In this document: piece after piece, positions 26,634 to 35,089 of the stretch
Numbering within the stretch: the first letter of the stretch is position 1
Layout of the letters: each line of letters starts with the position of its first letter
Source: Stenotrophomonas sp. ASS1
GTDB taxonomy: Bacteria; Pseudomonadota; Gammaproteobacteria; Xanthomonadales; Xanthomonadaceae
Direction: 5' to 3'
NCBI RefSeq assembly: GCF_004346925.1
Contig: NZ_CP031167.1
Location: 3,368,001 to 3,432,000 of the forward strand
DNA length: 64,000 nt
Notes under the pieces: generated by a model
What the model saw: only the letters and a program-made list of their open reading frames with translations
Told to the model about the DNA's origin: nothing
Databases searched by the model: none
Translations under genes and position numbers: made by a program

Positions 26634-29396
26634 ATGAATTTCCAGTCCAACAAGCTGCGCGATGCCGTTCTGGTCGCGCTCGTTGCCGGTGTGGCGTCCA
26701 CTGCCACCGCCCAGGCCCAGGAAGCGACCAACCTTGACCGCATCTCGGTCACCGGTTCGCGCATCAAGAGCACCGACATCGAAACCTCGCAGCCGGTCCT
26801 GAGCCTGACCCGCGCCGACATCGAAAAGCAGGGCGTGACCTCGGTCGCCGACATCCTGCAGCGCGTTGCCGCCAACGGTGCCGCCCTGAACCGTACGTTC
26901 AACAACGGCGGTGATGGTTCGTCCGGCATCAGCCTGCGCAACCTCGGTTCTGCACGCACCCTGGTGCTGGTCAACGGCCGCCGCTGGACCACCGGCCTGG
27001 ATGGCAGCGTCGATCTGAACACCATCCCGACCGCGATGATCGAGCGCATCGACATCCTGAAGGACGGTGCATCGACCATCTACGGTTCGGACGCCATCGC
27101 CGGCGTGGTGAACATCATCACCAAGCAGAACTTCGATGGCGCGGAAGCCAACTTCTACAAGGGCCAGTACAGCGCTGGTGACGGCGAGCGCGAAGCAGCC
27201 GACTTCACCATCGGCACCACCACCGACCGTGCGTCGCTGATGCTGGGTGTCTCCTACGTGAAGGAAGACAAGGTCATGGCTGGCGATCGCAAGATCTCCG
27301 CCGGTGGCCCGCCGTTCTTCGACGGCCAGAGCAGCACCGGCATGCCGGGTTCCTACCTGCGCAATGACGAGCGCTATGTCCAGATCAATGGCGTGGAAAC
27401 GCCGTTCAACGCCAATGTCCACGGCTACAACACCGCACCGGACAACTACCTGCTGACGCCGCAGGAACGTACCTCGCTGTTCGCATCGGGCTCGTACAAC
27501 ATCACCGACAACGTCACCTTCCGCACCGAGGCGATGTACAACGAGCGCAAGTCCGAGCAGCTGCTGGCCGCCATGCCCGTCACCGGCATGCGCCTGAGCA
27601 AGGACAGCATGTACAACCCGACCGGTGAAGACCTGACCGGCGTCAACCGTCGCTTCAACGAGAGCGGCGGCCGTTCGTTCAACCAGAACGTCAAGAACTG
27701 GCACTTCTACGGTGGTTTCGAAGGCTTCTTCGAATTCGCCGATCGCAACTTCGACTGGGATGTCGGCTACCGCTACGACAAGACCGACCAGAACGACCTG
27801 ACCTACGGCCTGTTCAACCTGGCCAACCTGCGTAACGCCTACGGCCCGTCCGAGCTTCGTGGCGGCGTGCCGGTGTGCGTTACCGCTCCGGGTGGCGACA
27901 TCATCTCGGGCTGCGTACCGGTCAATGCGTTGGGTCCGGAAGGCTCGATCAGCCAGGGCGCCATCGACTACACCTCGTTCACCGCCCACGATTCCTCCAA
28001 CCTGGTATCCAAGGGCTACTACGCCAACATCTCCGGCGAGATCGCCCAGTTGCCGGCAGGTGCCCTGGCGTTCGCTGCGGGCTACGAGTACCGCAAGGAA
28101 TCCGGCCAGTTCGATCCGGACGCCTTCATTGCTGCGGGCCTGAGCACCGGCAACGGCGCCAAGCCGACCAAGGGCAGCTATGACCTGGATGAGTTCTTCC
28201 TGGAACTGTCGATCCCGGTGCTGGCCGATCTGCCGGGCGCCAAGCTGCTCGACTTCAGCGCGGCAACCCGCTACTCGAAGTACAGCAACTTCGGCAACAC
28301 CACCAACAACAAGTTCGGCTTCCGCTGGAAGCCGATCGACGACCTGATGATCCGCGGCAACTACTCGGAAGGCTTCCGCGCGCCGAGCATCAGCAACCTG
28401 TTCGCAGGCGATGGCGATTCGTTCGAAACCTACGCCGATCCGTGTGCGGCCGCCAACGGCCCGACCGGTGCAGTGCTGGCGCAGTGTATTGCCCAGGGTG
28501 TTCCGGCTGGCTTCGTGCAGCCCAATACCCGCGACGATGATGGCGTGCCGCAGTCCGGTGCCGCGCAGACCGCCGAGCCGTTCACCTGGAAGTCCAACCC
28601 GAACCTGAAGCCGGAAACCTCGACCAGCAAGACGCTGGGCCTGGTGTGGAGCCCGAGCTTCGTGACCGGCCTGAACGTCACGCTGGACTGGTGGCAGATC
28701 AAGATCGAGGACGCCATCACCCGTCCGGCGATCCAGGACATCATGAACTACTGCTACGGCGGCTCGCCGGCTGAGCAGGCAGCCTACTGCGGCCTGATCA
28801 CCCGTGACCCGGCCTACGGCACCACCGCCGAGCACTACACCATCACCAACGTCAACATGCCGCTGCAGAACCTGGCATCGTACAAGGTGGAAGGTTGGGA
28901 TCTGGGCATCCTGTACCGCCTGCCGGAAACCTCGATCGGCCAGTTCACCGTCACCCTCGACAGCACCTACCTGAGCAAGTGGGAAACCAAGGCCACGGAA
29001 GACTCGCAGGTCGAAGGTCGCCAGGGACGTTACCTTGACCAGGATCCGTACTGGCGCATCCGTTCCAACCTGTACGTCGACTGGTCCTATGGTGATTTCG
29101 GCGTCAACTACGGCCTGCGTTACAAGTCGGGGATGACCGAGTCCTGCCTGCTGGGTGGTTCGCTGCGCAACTACTGCTCGGATCCCGAGAACCGCGAAAA
29201 CCACATGGGCGCCACGACCTACCACGACGTCCAGTTCCGCTATAACACGCCGTGGAAGGGCACCATCATGGTCGGCCTGAACAACGTGTGGGACAAGAAC
29301 CCGCCGGTCTCGTACTCGACCTCGTACAACATGTTCGACCCGCAGTACGACCTGCCGGGCCGCTACATGTACATGCAGTACAAGCAGAAGTTCTGA
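26634..29396 (+). CDS. TonB-dependent outer-membrane receptor
   Basis: 920 residues. A signal peptide (about 1-29, LVALVAGVASTATAQAQ) is followed by a TonB-box-like segment NLDRISVTGSRI and a plug domain with LRNLGSARTLVLVNGRRW, NTIPTAMIERIDILKDGASTIYGSDAIAGVVNIIT. The barrel follows, with SEGFRAPSISNLF and DWWQIKIEDAI, ending in an aromatic-terminated strand (YMYMQYKQKF). It imports a large or scarce substrate powered by TonB-ExbBD. Receptors of this Xanthomonadales type often take up plant or host oligosaccharides or peptides, but no transport neighbour gives the substrate here. The start is ATG 26634 with GGAGAG upstream. A strong terminator follows. Confidence 0.95.
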   Translation: MNFQSNKLRDAVLVALVAGVASTATAQAQEATNLDRISVTGSRIKSTDIETSQPVLSLTRADIEKQGVTSVADILQRVAANGAALNRTFNNGGDGSSGISLRNLGSARTLVLVNGRRWTTGLDGSVDLNTIPTAMIERIDILKDGASTIYGSDAIAGVVNIITKQNFDGAEANFYKGQYSAGDGEREAADFTIGTTTDRASLMLGVSYVKEDKVMAGDRKISAGGPPFFDGQSSTGMPGSYLRNDERYVQINGVETPFNANVHGYNTAPDNYLLTPQERTSLFASGSYNITDNVTFRTEAMYNERKSEQLLAAMPVTGMRLSKDSMYNPTGEDLTGVNRRFNESGGRSFNQNVKNWHFYGGFEGFFEFADRNFDWDVGYRYDKTDQNDLTYGLFNLANLRNAYGPSELRGGVPVCVTAPGGDIISGCVPVNALGPEGSISQGAIDYTSFTAHDSSNLVSKGYYANISGEIAQLPAGALAFAAGYEYRKESGQFDPDAFIAAGLSTGNGAKPTKGSYDLDEFFLELSIPVLADLPGAKLLDFSAATRYSKYSNFGNTTNNKFGFRWKPIDDLMIRGNYSEGFRAPSISNLFAGDGDSFETYADPCAAANGPTGAVLAQCIAQGVPAGFVQPNTRDDDGVPQSGAAQTAEPFTWKSNPNLKPETSTSKTLGLVWSPSFVTGLNVTLDWWQIKIEDAITRPAIQDIMNYCYGGSPAEQAAYCGLITRDPAYGTTAEHYTITNVNMPLQNLASYKVEGWDLGILYRLPETSIGQFTVTLDSTYLSKWETKATEDSQVEGRQGRYLDQDPYWRIRSNLYVDWSYGDFGVNYGLRYKSGMTESCLLGGSLRNYCSDPENRENHMGATTYHDVQFRYNTPWKGTIMVGLNNVWDKNPPVSYSTSYNMFDPQYDLPGRYMYMQYKQKF

Positions 29397-29420
29397 TCGA
29401 TCCACTGATCAGCTGATGCA

Positions 29421-29450
29421 GCAACGGCCCCGCAAGGGGCCGTTGCTCTT
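29421..29450 (+). terminator. Rho-independent terminator of the receptor gene
   Basis: GCAACGGCCCC-GCAA-GGGGCCGTTGC, an 11-bp stem with a GCAA loop, followed by TCTTTGT. Confidence 0.8.
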
Positions 29451-29484
29451 TGTGCCTCCGGCAATACGTGTGGCACGCAAGAAA

Positions 29485-29509
29485 AAAGCCGCGGCAATGC
29501 CGCGGCTTT
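29485..29509 (-). terminator. Rho-independent terminator of the tetR gene
   Basis: AAAGCCGCGGC / GCCGCGGCTTT with a 3-base loop. On the minus strand the stem runs into a TTTTTT tract, as expected for the end of the tetR transcript 24 bases earlier. Confidence 0.85.
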
Positions 29510-29532
29510 CTCGTGACCAGATACGGCGATCT

Positions 29533-30135
29533 TCAACCGTTCGGAATCAGCGTCTCGATGAGATGCTCGACATAGGCCTCGAAATCCTCGCGCGCCTGCT
29601 TGGGCTGCTGCAGCTGCAGCGACAGCTGGAGGAAGCCGACATAGGCCGCGTACGCCAGGCGTGCGCGGTGGCGCGCATCGGTCGAGCTGAGCCCTGCCTG
29701 GCGGAACGAGGCGATCAGATAGTCGAGGCGGCGCTGCGACACGCGGTCGATCACCGGACGCACCATCGGATGGTCCAGTGCCTTCAGCAGCTCGCTGTAG
29801 ATGATGTGCGGCTGCACTTCATGCGCCACCATCTGGAACAGCTGGCGCAGGCGCACGCGCGGGTCCGGCACGTCTTCCAGGCTGCCGAACACCTGTTCCT
29901 GTTCGAACAGTTCCCAGCGTTCCAGCGCGGCCTGCAGCAAGGCGTCACGCGAGGGGAAATGCCAATAGAAACTGCCCTTGGTCACGCCGAGGCGCCGCGC
30001 CAGCGGTTCCACCGCAACGGCGCCTACGCCTTGTTCAGCAATCAGGTCGAGGGCCGCCTGGGCCCAGTCTTCGGCACTCAGGCGGCTGTTGCGGCCGGCG
30101 CGCGGTTCGCCGGCGGAAGCGTCAGGTTGATTCAT
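29533..30135 (-). CDS. TetR-family transcriptional regulator
   Basis: 200 residues. The N-terminal HTH (about 20-66) reads ALDLIAEQGVGAVAVEPLARRLGVTKGSFYWHFPSRDALLQAAL, the standard TetR pattern. The C-terminal ligand domain is helical and ends near HLIETLIPNG. It is divergent from the hydrolase-fadE operon with 141 bases between the starts. Two 18-bp palindromes CCATAC-N6-GTATKG in that gap, and a further CCATAC half-site over its own promoter, indicate that it controls the operon and perhaps itself. By context the inducer could be a fatty acid or acyl-CoA; this is inference. Confidence 0.93.
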   Translation of the reverse strand: MNQPDASAGEPRAGRNSRLSAEDWAQAALDLIAEQGVGAVAVEPLARRLGVTKGSFYWHFPSRDALLQAALERWELFEQEQVFGSLEDVPDPRVRLRQLFQMVAHEVQPHIIYSELLKALDHPMVRPVIDRVSQRRLDYLIASFRQAGLSSTDARHRARLAYAAYVGFLQLSLQLQQPKQAREDFEAYVEHLIETLIPNG

Positions 30136-30226
30136 GGGCTGATTTAACCATACGCCGGGGTTCGTTGCAGTACGCCGTTGCGGGCGAAACCGTCAAAGGG
30201 CTCTCCCGCAGGGCTGCCGCACCGCA

Positions 30227-30280
30227 CCATACGATGCAGTATTGACTTCCCTCACAAGCGATCCATACTAGCAAGTATGG
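30227..30280. promoter_or_regulatory. Paired TetR operators over a leaderless promoter
   Basis: Two palindromes of identical plan: CCATACGATGCAGTATTG (30227-30244) and CCATACTAGCAAGTATGG (30263-30280), 36 bp apart centre to centre. Between and across them lies TTGACT (30242-30247), 16 bases, CATACT (30264-30269). The predicted transcript start, about 30276, coincides with the ATG at 30277. The first operator overlaps the -35 box, the second overlaps the -10 box and the start codon. A CCATAC half-site at 30148-30153 faces tetR. Confidence 0.7.
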
Positions 30281-31194
30281 TTACGTCCCCTACTCCCGCT
30301 GCGTTCCATGACCTGCACCTGGAGGCGGCCCATGGTGCCCGCCTCGCCGCCACTGCCAGCGACCACGGTCGTCGTGGCCGGGTGCTGTTCGCGCACGGTT
30401 TCGGCCAGACCCGTCACGCCTGGAATGCCACCGCGCGTGCCCTGTCTGCAGCCGGCCTGCAGACGCTGGCTTATGACGCACGTGGTCACGGCGATTCGGA
30501 CTGGAATGCCGCCGACCTGCCCTATCACGGCGAACAGTTCGCCGATGACCTGATCGTGCTGGCTGGCGAACAGCCACGCCCGCCGGTGCTGGTTGCGGCC
30601 TCGATGGGGGGCCTGTTCGGTCTGCTGGCCGAGTCGCGCTGGCCGGGCCTGTTCTCGGCGATGGTGCTGGTCGACATCACCCCGCGCTGGGATACCGCCG
30701 GTGTCGAGCGCATCCTCGCCTTCATGACCGCCCATCCCGACGGCTTCGCCTCGCTGAGCCAGGCCGCCGACGTGATCTCGGCCTACATGCCGCACCGTCC
30801 GCGCAAATCCGAGCAGTCGCTGCGCGCGCTGCTGCGCGAAGACGGTCACGGCCGCTGGCGCTGGCACTGGGATCCGCGCCTGGTGGCCGAACTGGCCCGC
30901 GACAGCGAACAGCACCAGGACGCACTGGCCGAAGCCGCGCGCCAGGTAAAGTGCCCGCTGCTGCTGGTCAGCGGCGGTCGCAGCGATCTGGTCACGCCGC
31001 AGACCGTGGCCGAATTCCTGGCGTTGGCGCCGCACGCGCGCCATGTACAGCTGCCGCAGGCCACGCACATGGTCGCCGGCGATGACAACGACGCCTTTAC
31101 CGCTACTGTGTTGGACTATCTGGACGTGTTGCCCGCAGCAGACGCTGCGGCTTCGTCCGCCACAAACGAGCACGTCACCGGAGCACGCTCATGA
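30277..31194 (+). CDS. Alpha/beta-hydrolase
   Basis: 305 residues. The fold has the oxyanion motif LFAHGFGQTRHAW, the segment AYDARGHGDSDW, a nucleophile elbow VAASMGGLFG (AxSxG instead of the usual GxSxG), an acid in SGGRSDLVTPQ and a catalytic histidine in QATHMVAGDDN. The ATG lies inside the operator palindrome and no ribosome site precedes it, so the message is probably leaderless. It overlaps fadE by 4 bases (ATGA). A thioesterase or esterase acting on acyl compounds would fit its neighbours; the substrate is not known. Confidence 0.87.
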   Translation: MVTSPTPAAFHDLHLEAAHGARLAATASDHGRRGRVLFAHGFGQTRHAWNATARALSAAGLQTLAYDARGHGDSDWNAADLPYHGEQFADDLIVLAGEQPRPPVLVAASMGGLFGLLAESRWPGLFSAMVLVDITPRWDTAGVERILAFMTAHPDGFASLSQAADVISAYMPHRPRKSEQSLRALLREDGHGRWRWHWDPRLVAELARDSEQHQDALAEAARQVKCPLLLVSGGRSDLVTPQTVAEFLALAPHARHVQLPQATHMVAGDDNDAFTATVLDYLDVLPAADAAASSATNEHVTGARS

Positions 31195-33668
31195 GCATCG
31201 TTCTTCCCTTCCTCGCCCTGCTGCTGGCAGGCGCGTTCGTCGCCTACCACCGCATGCGGCTGGTTACCTGGACGCTGATCAGCGTGGCCCTGCTGGCCGC
31301 CTGCTGGTTCATTCCCTACGTCAACCAGACCGCCACGATCGTCGCAGCCGCTGTATTGGCCGTCATCGCCGTGCCGCTGCTGCTGCCGTTCATCCGCAAG
31401 CCGCTGCTGACCGGCCCGATGATGAAGGTGTTCCGCAAGGTGCTGCCGCCACTGTCGCAGACCGAGCGCATCGCGCTGGAAACCGGCTCGGTCGGTTTCG
31501 AGGGTGAACTGTTCACCGGTGATCCGGACTGGAACATCCTGCTCAACTATCCCAAGCCGCAGCTGACCGCCGAAGAACAGGCCTTCCTCGATGGCCCGGT
31601 GGAAGAGCTGTGCGCCATGGTCAACGACTGGGAAATCACCCACGTCCACGCCGACCTGCCGCCGGAACTGTGGGCCTTCATCAAGAAGAACAAGTTCTTC
31701 GGCATGATCATCCCGAAGGAATACGGCGGCCTGGGCTTCTCCGCGCTGGCCCACCACAAGGTGATCCAGAAGCTGGCGTCGGTGTCTTCGGTGGTCAGCT
31801 CCACCGTCGGCGTGCCCAACTCGCTGGGCCCGGGTGAACTGCTGGTGCATTACGGCACCCAGGAACAGAAGGACCAGTATCTGCCGCGCCTGGCCGATGG
31901 CCGCGAAGTGCCGTGCTTCGGCCTGACCGGTCCGTTCGCCGGCTCCGACGCCACCTCGATTCCGGACTACGGCATCGTCTGCAAGGGCGAGTGGAACGGC
32001 GAGCAGGTGCTCGGCGTCAAGCTGACCTTCGACAAGCGCTACATCACCCTGGCCCCGGTTGCCTCGCTGATCGGCCTGGCCTTCCGCATGTACGATCCGG
32101 ATGGCCTGATCGGCGATACCCGCGACATCGGCATCACCCTGGGCCTGCTGCCGCGCGACACCGCCGGTGTTGAAATCGGCCGCCGCCACTTCCCGCTGAA
32201 CTCGACGTTCCAGAACGGTCCGATCCGCGGCAAGGACGTGTTCATTCCGCTGACCCAGCTGATCGGTGGCGCTGCCATGGCCGGCAAGGGCTGGAACATG
32301 CTCAACGAGTGCCTGGCCGTGGGCCGCTCGATCACCCTGCCGTCCACCGCCAGTGGTGGTGCCAAGGCCGGTGCCGCCGTGACCGGCGCCTATGCACGCA
32401 TCCGCAAGCAGTTTGGCCTGTCGGTCGGCCGCTTCGAAGGCGTGGAAGAAGCGCTGGCCCGCATCGGCGGCAAGGCGTACAAGATCAGCGCACTGTCGCA
32501 GGCCACTGCGGCGGCGGTTGACCGTGGTGACGTGCCGTCGGTGCCGTCGGCGATCGCCAAGTACCACTGCACCAACATGAGCCGCGAAGTGATCTCGGAC
32601 ATGATGGACGTGATCGGCGGCAAGGGCATCATCCTGGGGCCGCGCAACTTCGCCGGCCGCAGCTGGCAGGCCGCGCCGATCGCGATCACCGTGGAAGGCG
32701 CCAACATCATGACCCGCAGCCTGCTGATCTTCGGCCAGGGTGCGATCCTCTGCCACCCGTGGGTGCTGAAGGAAATGAAGGCTGCGCAGGATCCGGATAC
32801 CCGTGCCGGCCTGCAGGAGTTCGATCGCAGCCTGTTCGGCCACATCCGCTATGGCCTCTCCAATGCCGTGCGTTCGTTCTGGTTCGGCCTGACCGGTGCA
32901 CGCTTCGGTGCTGCCCCGGGTGACGCCTACACCCGCCGCTACTTCCGCAAGCTGGACCGTTACTCGGCCAACCTGGCGCTGATGGCCGACATCTCGATGA
33001 TGACCCTCGGCGGCAAGCTGAAGTTCAAGGAATCGCTGTCCGGCCGCCTGGGCGATGTGCTGAGCCACGTCTACATGACCAGCGCCATGCTCAAGCGCTA
33101 CCACGACGAAGGCGCACCGCAGGCCGACCAGCCGCTGCTGGCCTGGGCCTTCCATGACAGCGTGCACAAGATCGAAGAATCGCTGTCGGCCGCGCTGCGC
33201 AACTTCCCGATCCGTCCGATCGGTTGGCTGATGTGGGCGTTGATCTTCCCGCTGGGCCGTCGTGCCGAGGCCCCCGGCGACCGCCTGAGCCGCCGTGTTG
33301 CCGCTCTGCTGATGGCGCCGAACGAAGCCCGCGACCGTCTGGCCAGCGGCGTGTTCCTGACCCCGTGCGAGAACAACCCGGGCGGCCGTATCAACAGCTA
33401 CCTGAGCAAGGCGATCATGGCCGAGCCGGTGGAGCGCAAGTTCCTGAAGGCGCTGAAGAGCAAGGGCATCGAAGCGCTGGACTTCAAGAGCCAGCTGGAC
33501 GAGGCCGTGGCCGAAGGCGTCATCACCCAGGACGAGCGCAGCCTGCTGGAAGAACTGCGCACGCTGACCCTGGACACCATCACCGTGGACGACTTCGACA
33601 CTCACGAACTGCGCGCGGCCAGCTACTACGACCGCCAGCACAAGGACCCGCATTCGCAGGCGGCCTGA
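31191..33668 (+). CDS. fadE: Acyl-CoA dehydrogenase, FadE type
   Basis: 825 residues, the unusually long FadE class (about 815 in E. coli). Three hydrophobic segments occupy the first 75 residues. The dehydrogenase core runs about 85-500, with FGMIIPKEYGGLGFSALAHH, GLTGPFAGSDATSIPD and DVIGGKGIILGPRNF; a C-terminal FadE-specific domain (DUF1974-like) of about 280 residues follows. It performs the first oxidation of fatty acid beta-oxidation at the membrane. It overlaps the hydrolase gene by 4 bases and is followed by a hotdog protein, in an operon apparently controlled by the divergent TetR protein. Confidence 0.95.
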   Translation: MSIVLPFLALLLAGAFVAYHRMRLVTWTLISVALLAACWFIPYVNQTATIVAAAVLAVIAVPLLLPFIRKPLLTGPMMKVFRKVLPPLSQTERIALETGSVGFEGELFTGDPDWNILLNYPKPQLTAEEQAFLDGPVEELCAMVNDWEITHVHADLPPELWAFIKKNKFFGMIIPKEYGGLGFSALAHHKVIQKLASVSSVVSSTVGVPNSLGPGELLVHYGTQEQKDQYLPRLADGREVPCFGLTGPFAGSDATSIPDYGIVCKGEWNGEQVLGVKLTFDKRYITLAPVASLIGLAFRMYDPDGLIGDTRDIGITLGLLPRDTAGVEIGRRHFPLNSTFQNGPIRGKDVFIPLTQLIGGAAMAGKGWNMLNECLAVGRSITLPSTASGGAKAGAAVTGAYARIRKQFGLSVGRFEGVEEALARIGGKAYKISALSQATAAAVDRGDVPSVPSAIAKYHCTNMSREVISDMMDVIGGKGIILGPRNFAGRSWQAAPIAITVEGANIMTRSLLIFGQGAILCHPWVLKEMKAAQDPDTRAGLQEFDRSLFGHIRYGLSNAVRSFWFGLTGARFGAAPGDAYTRRYFRKLDRYSANLALMADISMMTLGGKLKFKESLSGRLGDVLSHVYMTSAMLKRYHDEGAPQADQPLLAWAFHDSVHKIEESLSAALRNFPIRPIGWLMWALIFPLGRRAEAPGDRLSRRVAALLMAPNEARDRLASGVFLTPCENNPGGRINSYLSKAIMAEPVERKFLKALKSKGIEALDFKSQLDEAVAEGVITQDERSLLEELRTLTLDTITVDDFDTHELRAASYYDRQHKDPHSQAA

Positions 33669-33689
33669 TCGCCCGCGACACGCGTTGCC

Positions 33690-33720
33690 ACGACGGCGGG
33701 CCTCGGCCCGCCGTCGCTTT
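33690..33720 (+). terminator. Hairpin after fadE
   Basis: CGACGGCGGGCC-TC-GGCCCGCCGTCG followed by CTTTA. The stem is strong, the U-tract short. It may give partial termination, since the hotdog gene follows 23 bases later on the same strand. Confidence 0.5.
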
Positions 33721-33743
33721 ATCCGCCGACCGGAACATCAACC

Positions 33744-34223
33744 ATGTCCACGCCCCTGCTCTCGCTTTACCACCGCCTGCAGCGCTGGCCTGCCGGCAAC
33801 TGGCTGTTCTCGCGCGCGGTGTGCTTCAAGGCGCCCTACTTCGCCAGCATCGCACCCACCATCACCGCACTGGAGCCAGGCCGCTGCGAAGGCGTGATCC
33901 GCCAGCACCGCCGCATCAACAACCACATCGGCACGGTACATGCGATCGCGATGTGCAACCTGGCCGAGCTGGTCGGCGGGGTGATGGTGGACGCCAGCCT
34001 GCCGGCAGACATGCGCTGGATCCCCAAGGGCATGGAAGTGAAATACCAGGCCAAGGCCTTGGGCACGTTGAAGGCCGTGGCGACGCCCATGTTGTCCATC
34101 GTCAGTGCTGCGGACGGCTACGACCTGCCCGTGAAGGTCAGCGTGACCGATGCGGCAGGGACCGAGGTGTTCCATGCGACCATCGCGATGTGGGTATCGC
34201 CGCGCCCTCCGCGCACAGGCTGA
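33744..34223 (+). CDS. Hotdog-fold thioesterase-like protein (DUF4442 type)
   Basis: 159 residues. The central helix HRRINNHIGTVHAIAMCNLAELVGGVMVDASL is the hotdog/DUF4442 pattern with an N-H-x-G-T motif, followed by the sheet segment MRWIPKGMEVKYQAKALGTLKAV. Such proteins are acyl-CoA thioesterases or acyl-binding proteins. Its position behind fadE supports a role in acyl-CoA handling. The next gene starts 6 bases after its stop. Confidence 0.85.
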   Translation: MSTPLLSLYHRLQRWPAGNWLFSRAVCFKAPYFASIAPTITALEPGRCEGVIRQHRRINNHIGTVHAIAMCNLAELVGGVMVDASLPADMRWIPKGMEVKYQAKALGTLKAVATPMLSIVSAADGYDLPVKVSVTDAAGTEVFHATIAMWVSPRPPRTG

Positions 34224-34229
34224 TCAACC

Positions 34230-34634
34230 ATGACGACCGCTGAACTGCTTGTGCGCCTGGCAGGCATTCACAGCCTGGGGTTTGCCGCCTTCCATCTGGC
34301 GTTCTGGCGGCTGTTCGGCTGGAAACGCGAGCTCGCCCAGCTCGGCACAGTCAACCGCGCGATCATGCAGATCCTCAATCTGCGCGTGATCTATGTGTTC
34401 CTGGGAATGGGGCTGATTGCGCTGATCTTTGCCCCGGACCTGGTCGACACTCGTCTGGGGTTGGTCCTGCTGGGTTTCATGGCCGTGTTCTGGGTGGGCC
34501 GCGCGCTTGAACAATTCGTCTTCCTGCGCATCAACGACTGGCGCATACACCTGCTGACGGGCCTGTTCGTGCTGGGTGCGGCGCTGCATGCCGTGCCAAT
34601 GTGGCTGGGCTTCATGCGCGCCATCAGCCGCTGA
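34230..34634 (+). CDS. Small integral membrane protein of unknown function
   Basis: 134 residues with four predicted membrane segments: about 8-26, 47-68, 76-97 and 108-128. The only notable features are HSLGFAAFHLAFWRLFGW near the N-terminus and the charged loop FLRINDWRIHLLTG. I do not recognise a characterised family. The gene follows the hotdog gene by 6 bases, so it is probably co-transcribed with the fadE group, perhaps a membrane partner; that is inference. Confidence 0.75.
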   Translation: MTTAELLVRLAGIHSLGFAAFHLAFWRLFGWKRELAQLGTVNRAIMQILNLRVIYVFLGMGLIALIFAPDLVDTRLGLVLLGFMAVFWVGRALEQFVFLRINDWRIHLLTGLFVLGAALHAVPMWLGFMRAISR

Positions 34635-34663
34635 GCGGCGGCGCCTGCCAGCACGCGCCGACT

Positions 34664-35011
34664 TCAGAACGCTCGCGACACCAGTGCCAGGATCGCCGGC
34701 ACCGCCTGGATCATGAAAATGCGCCGACTCACGCTGTAGGCGCCATAGCACCCGGCCACCACCACGCAGGCCAGCGAGAACGTCACCAGCACCGGCTGAT
34801 CGATCACCAGCCCCACCACGATGCCCGCCGCCAGGAAGCCGTTGTACAGGCCCTGGTTGGCCGCCAGCACGCGCGTGGTCTCTGCCTTCTCGGGCGTGTT
34901 GCGGAAGGTCTTCAGGCCCAGCGGGCGGGTCCACAGGAACATTTCCAGCACCAGAAAATAGACGTGCAGCAGGGCGACCAGCAGAGTCAGGGCGAGTGCG
35001 ATCCAGTACAT
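34664..35011 (-). CDS. DUF1304 membrane protein
   Basis: 115 residues with four membrane segments. It matches the DUF1304 pattern: HVYFLVLEMFLWTRP near residue 16, then FRNTPEKAETTRVLAANQGLYNGFLAAG. The family is small, membrane-bound and uncharacterised. The ATG has a GGAA-type ribosome site. A palindromic repeat of the GGGGTC family separates it from the transporter gene on the same strand. Confidence 0.88.
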   Translation of the reverse strand: MYWIALALTLLVALLHVYFLVLEMFLWTRPLGLKTFRNTPEKAETTRVLAANQGLYNGFLAAGIVVGLVIDQPVLVTFSLACVVVAGCYGAYSVSRRIFMIQAVPAILALVSRAF

Positions 35012-35043
35012 GGGCGGTTCCTTGGATAGATGGATGGGGTGAT

Positions 35044-35082
35044 GGGGTCAGAGCCCTCTCCGTGGGAGAGGGAGCCGACCCC
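35044..35082. repeat. GGGGTC...GACCCC palindromic element, copy 2
   Basis: GGGGTC and GACCCC flank CCCTCTCC / GGAGAGGG. In reverse orientation it aligns with 18637-18676. It lies between two minus-strand genes and could separate their transcripts. Confidence 0.75.
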
Positions 35083-35089
35083 GCGCGGC

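Noticed and set aside
26598..29405. A 935-residue minus-strand frame opposite the TonB receptor, and an 845-residue one opposite fadE (31116-33653)
   Set aside because: Both lie wholly over well-identified genes, carry no recognisable domain and mirror the codon bias of the real strand.
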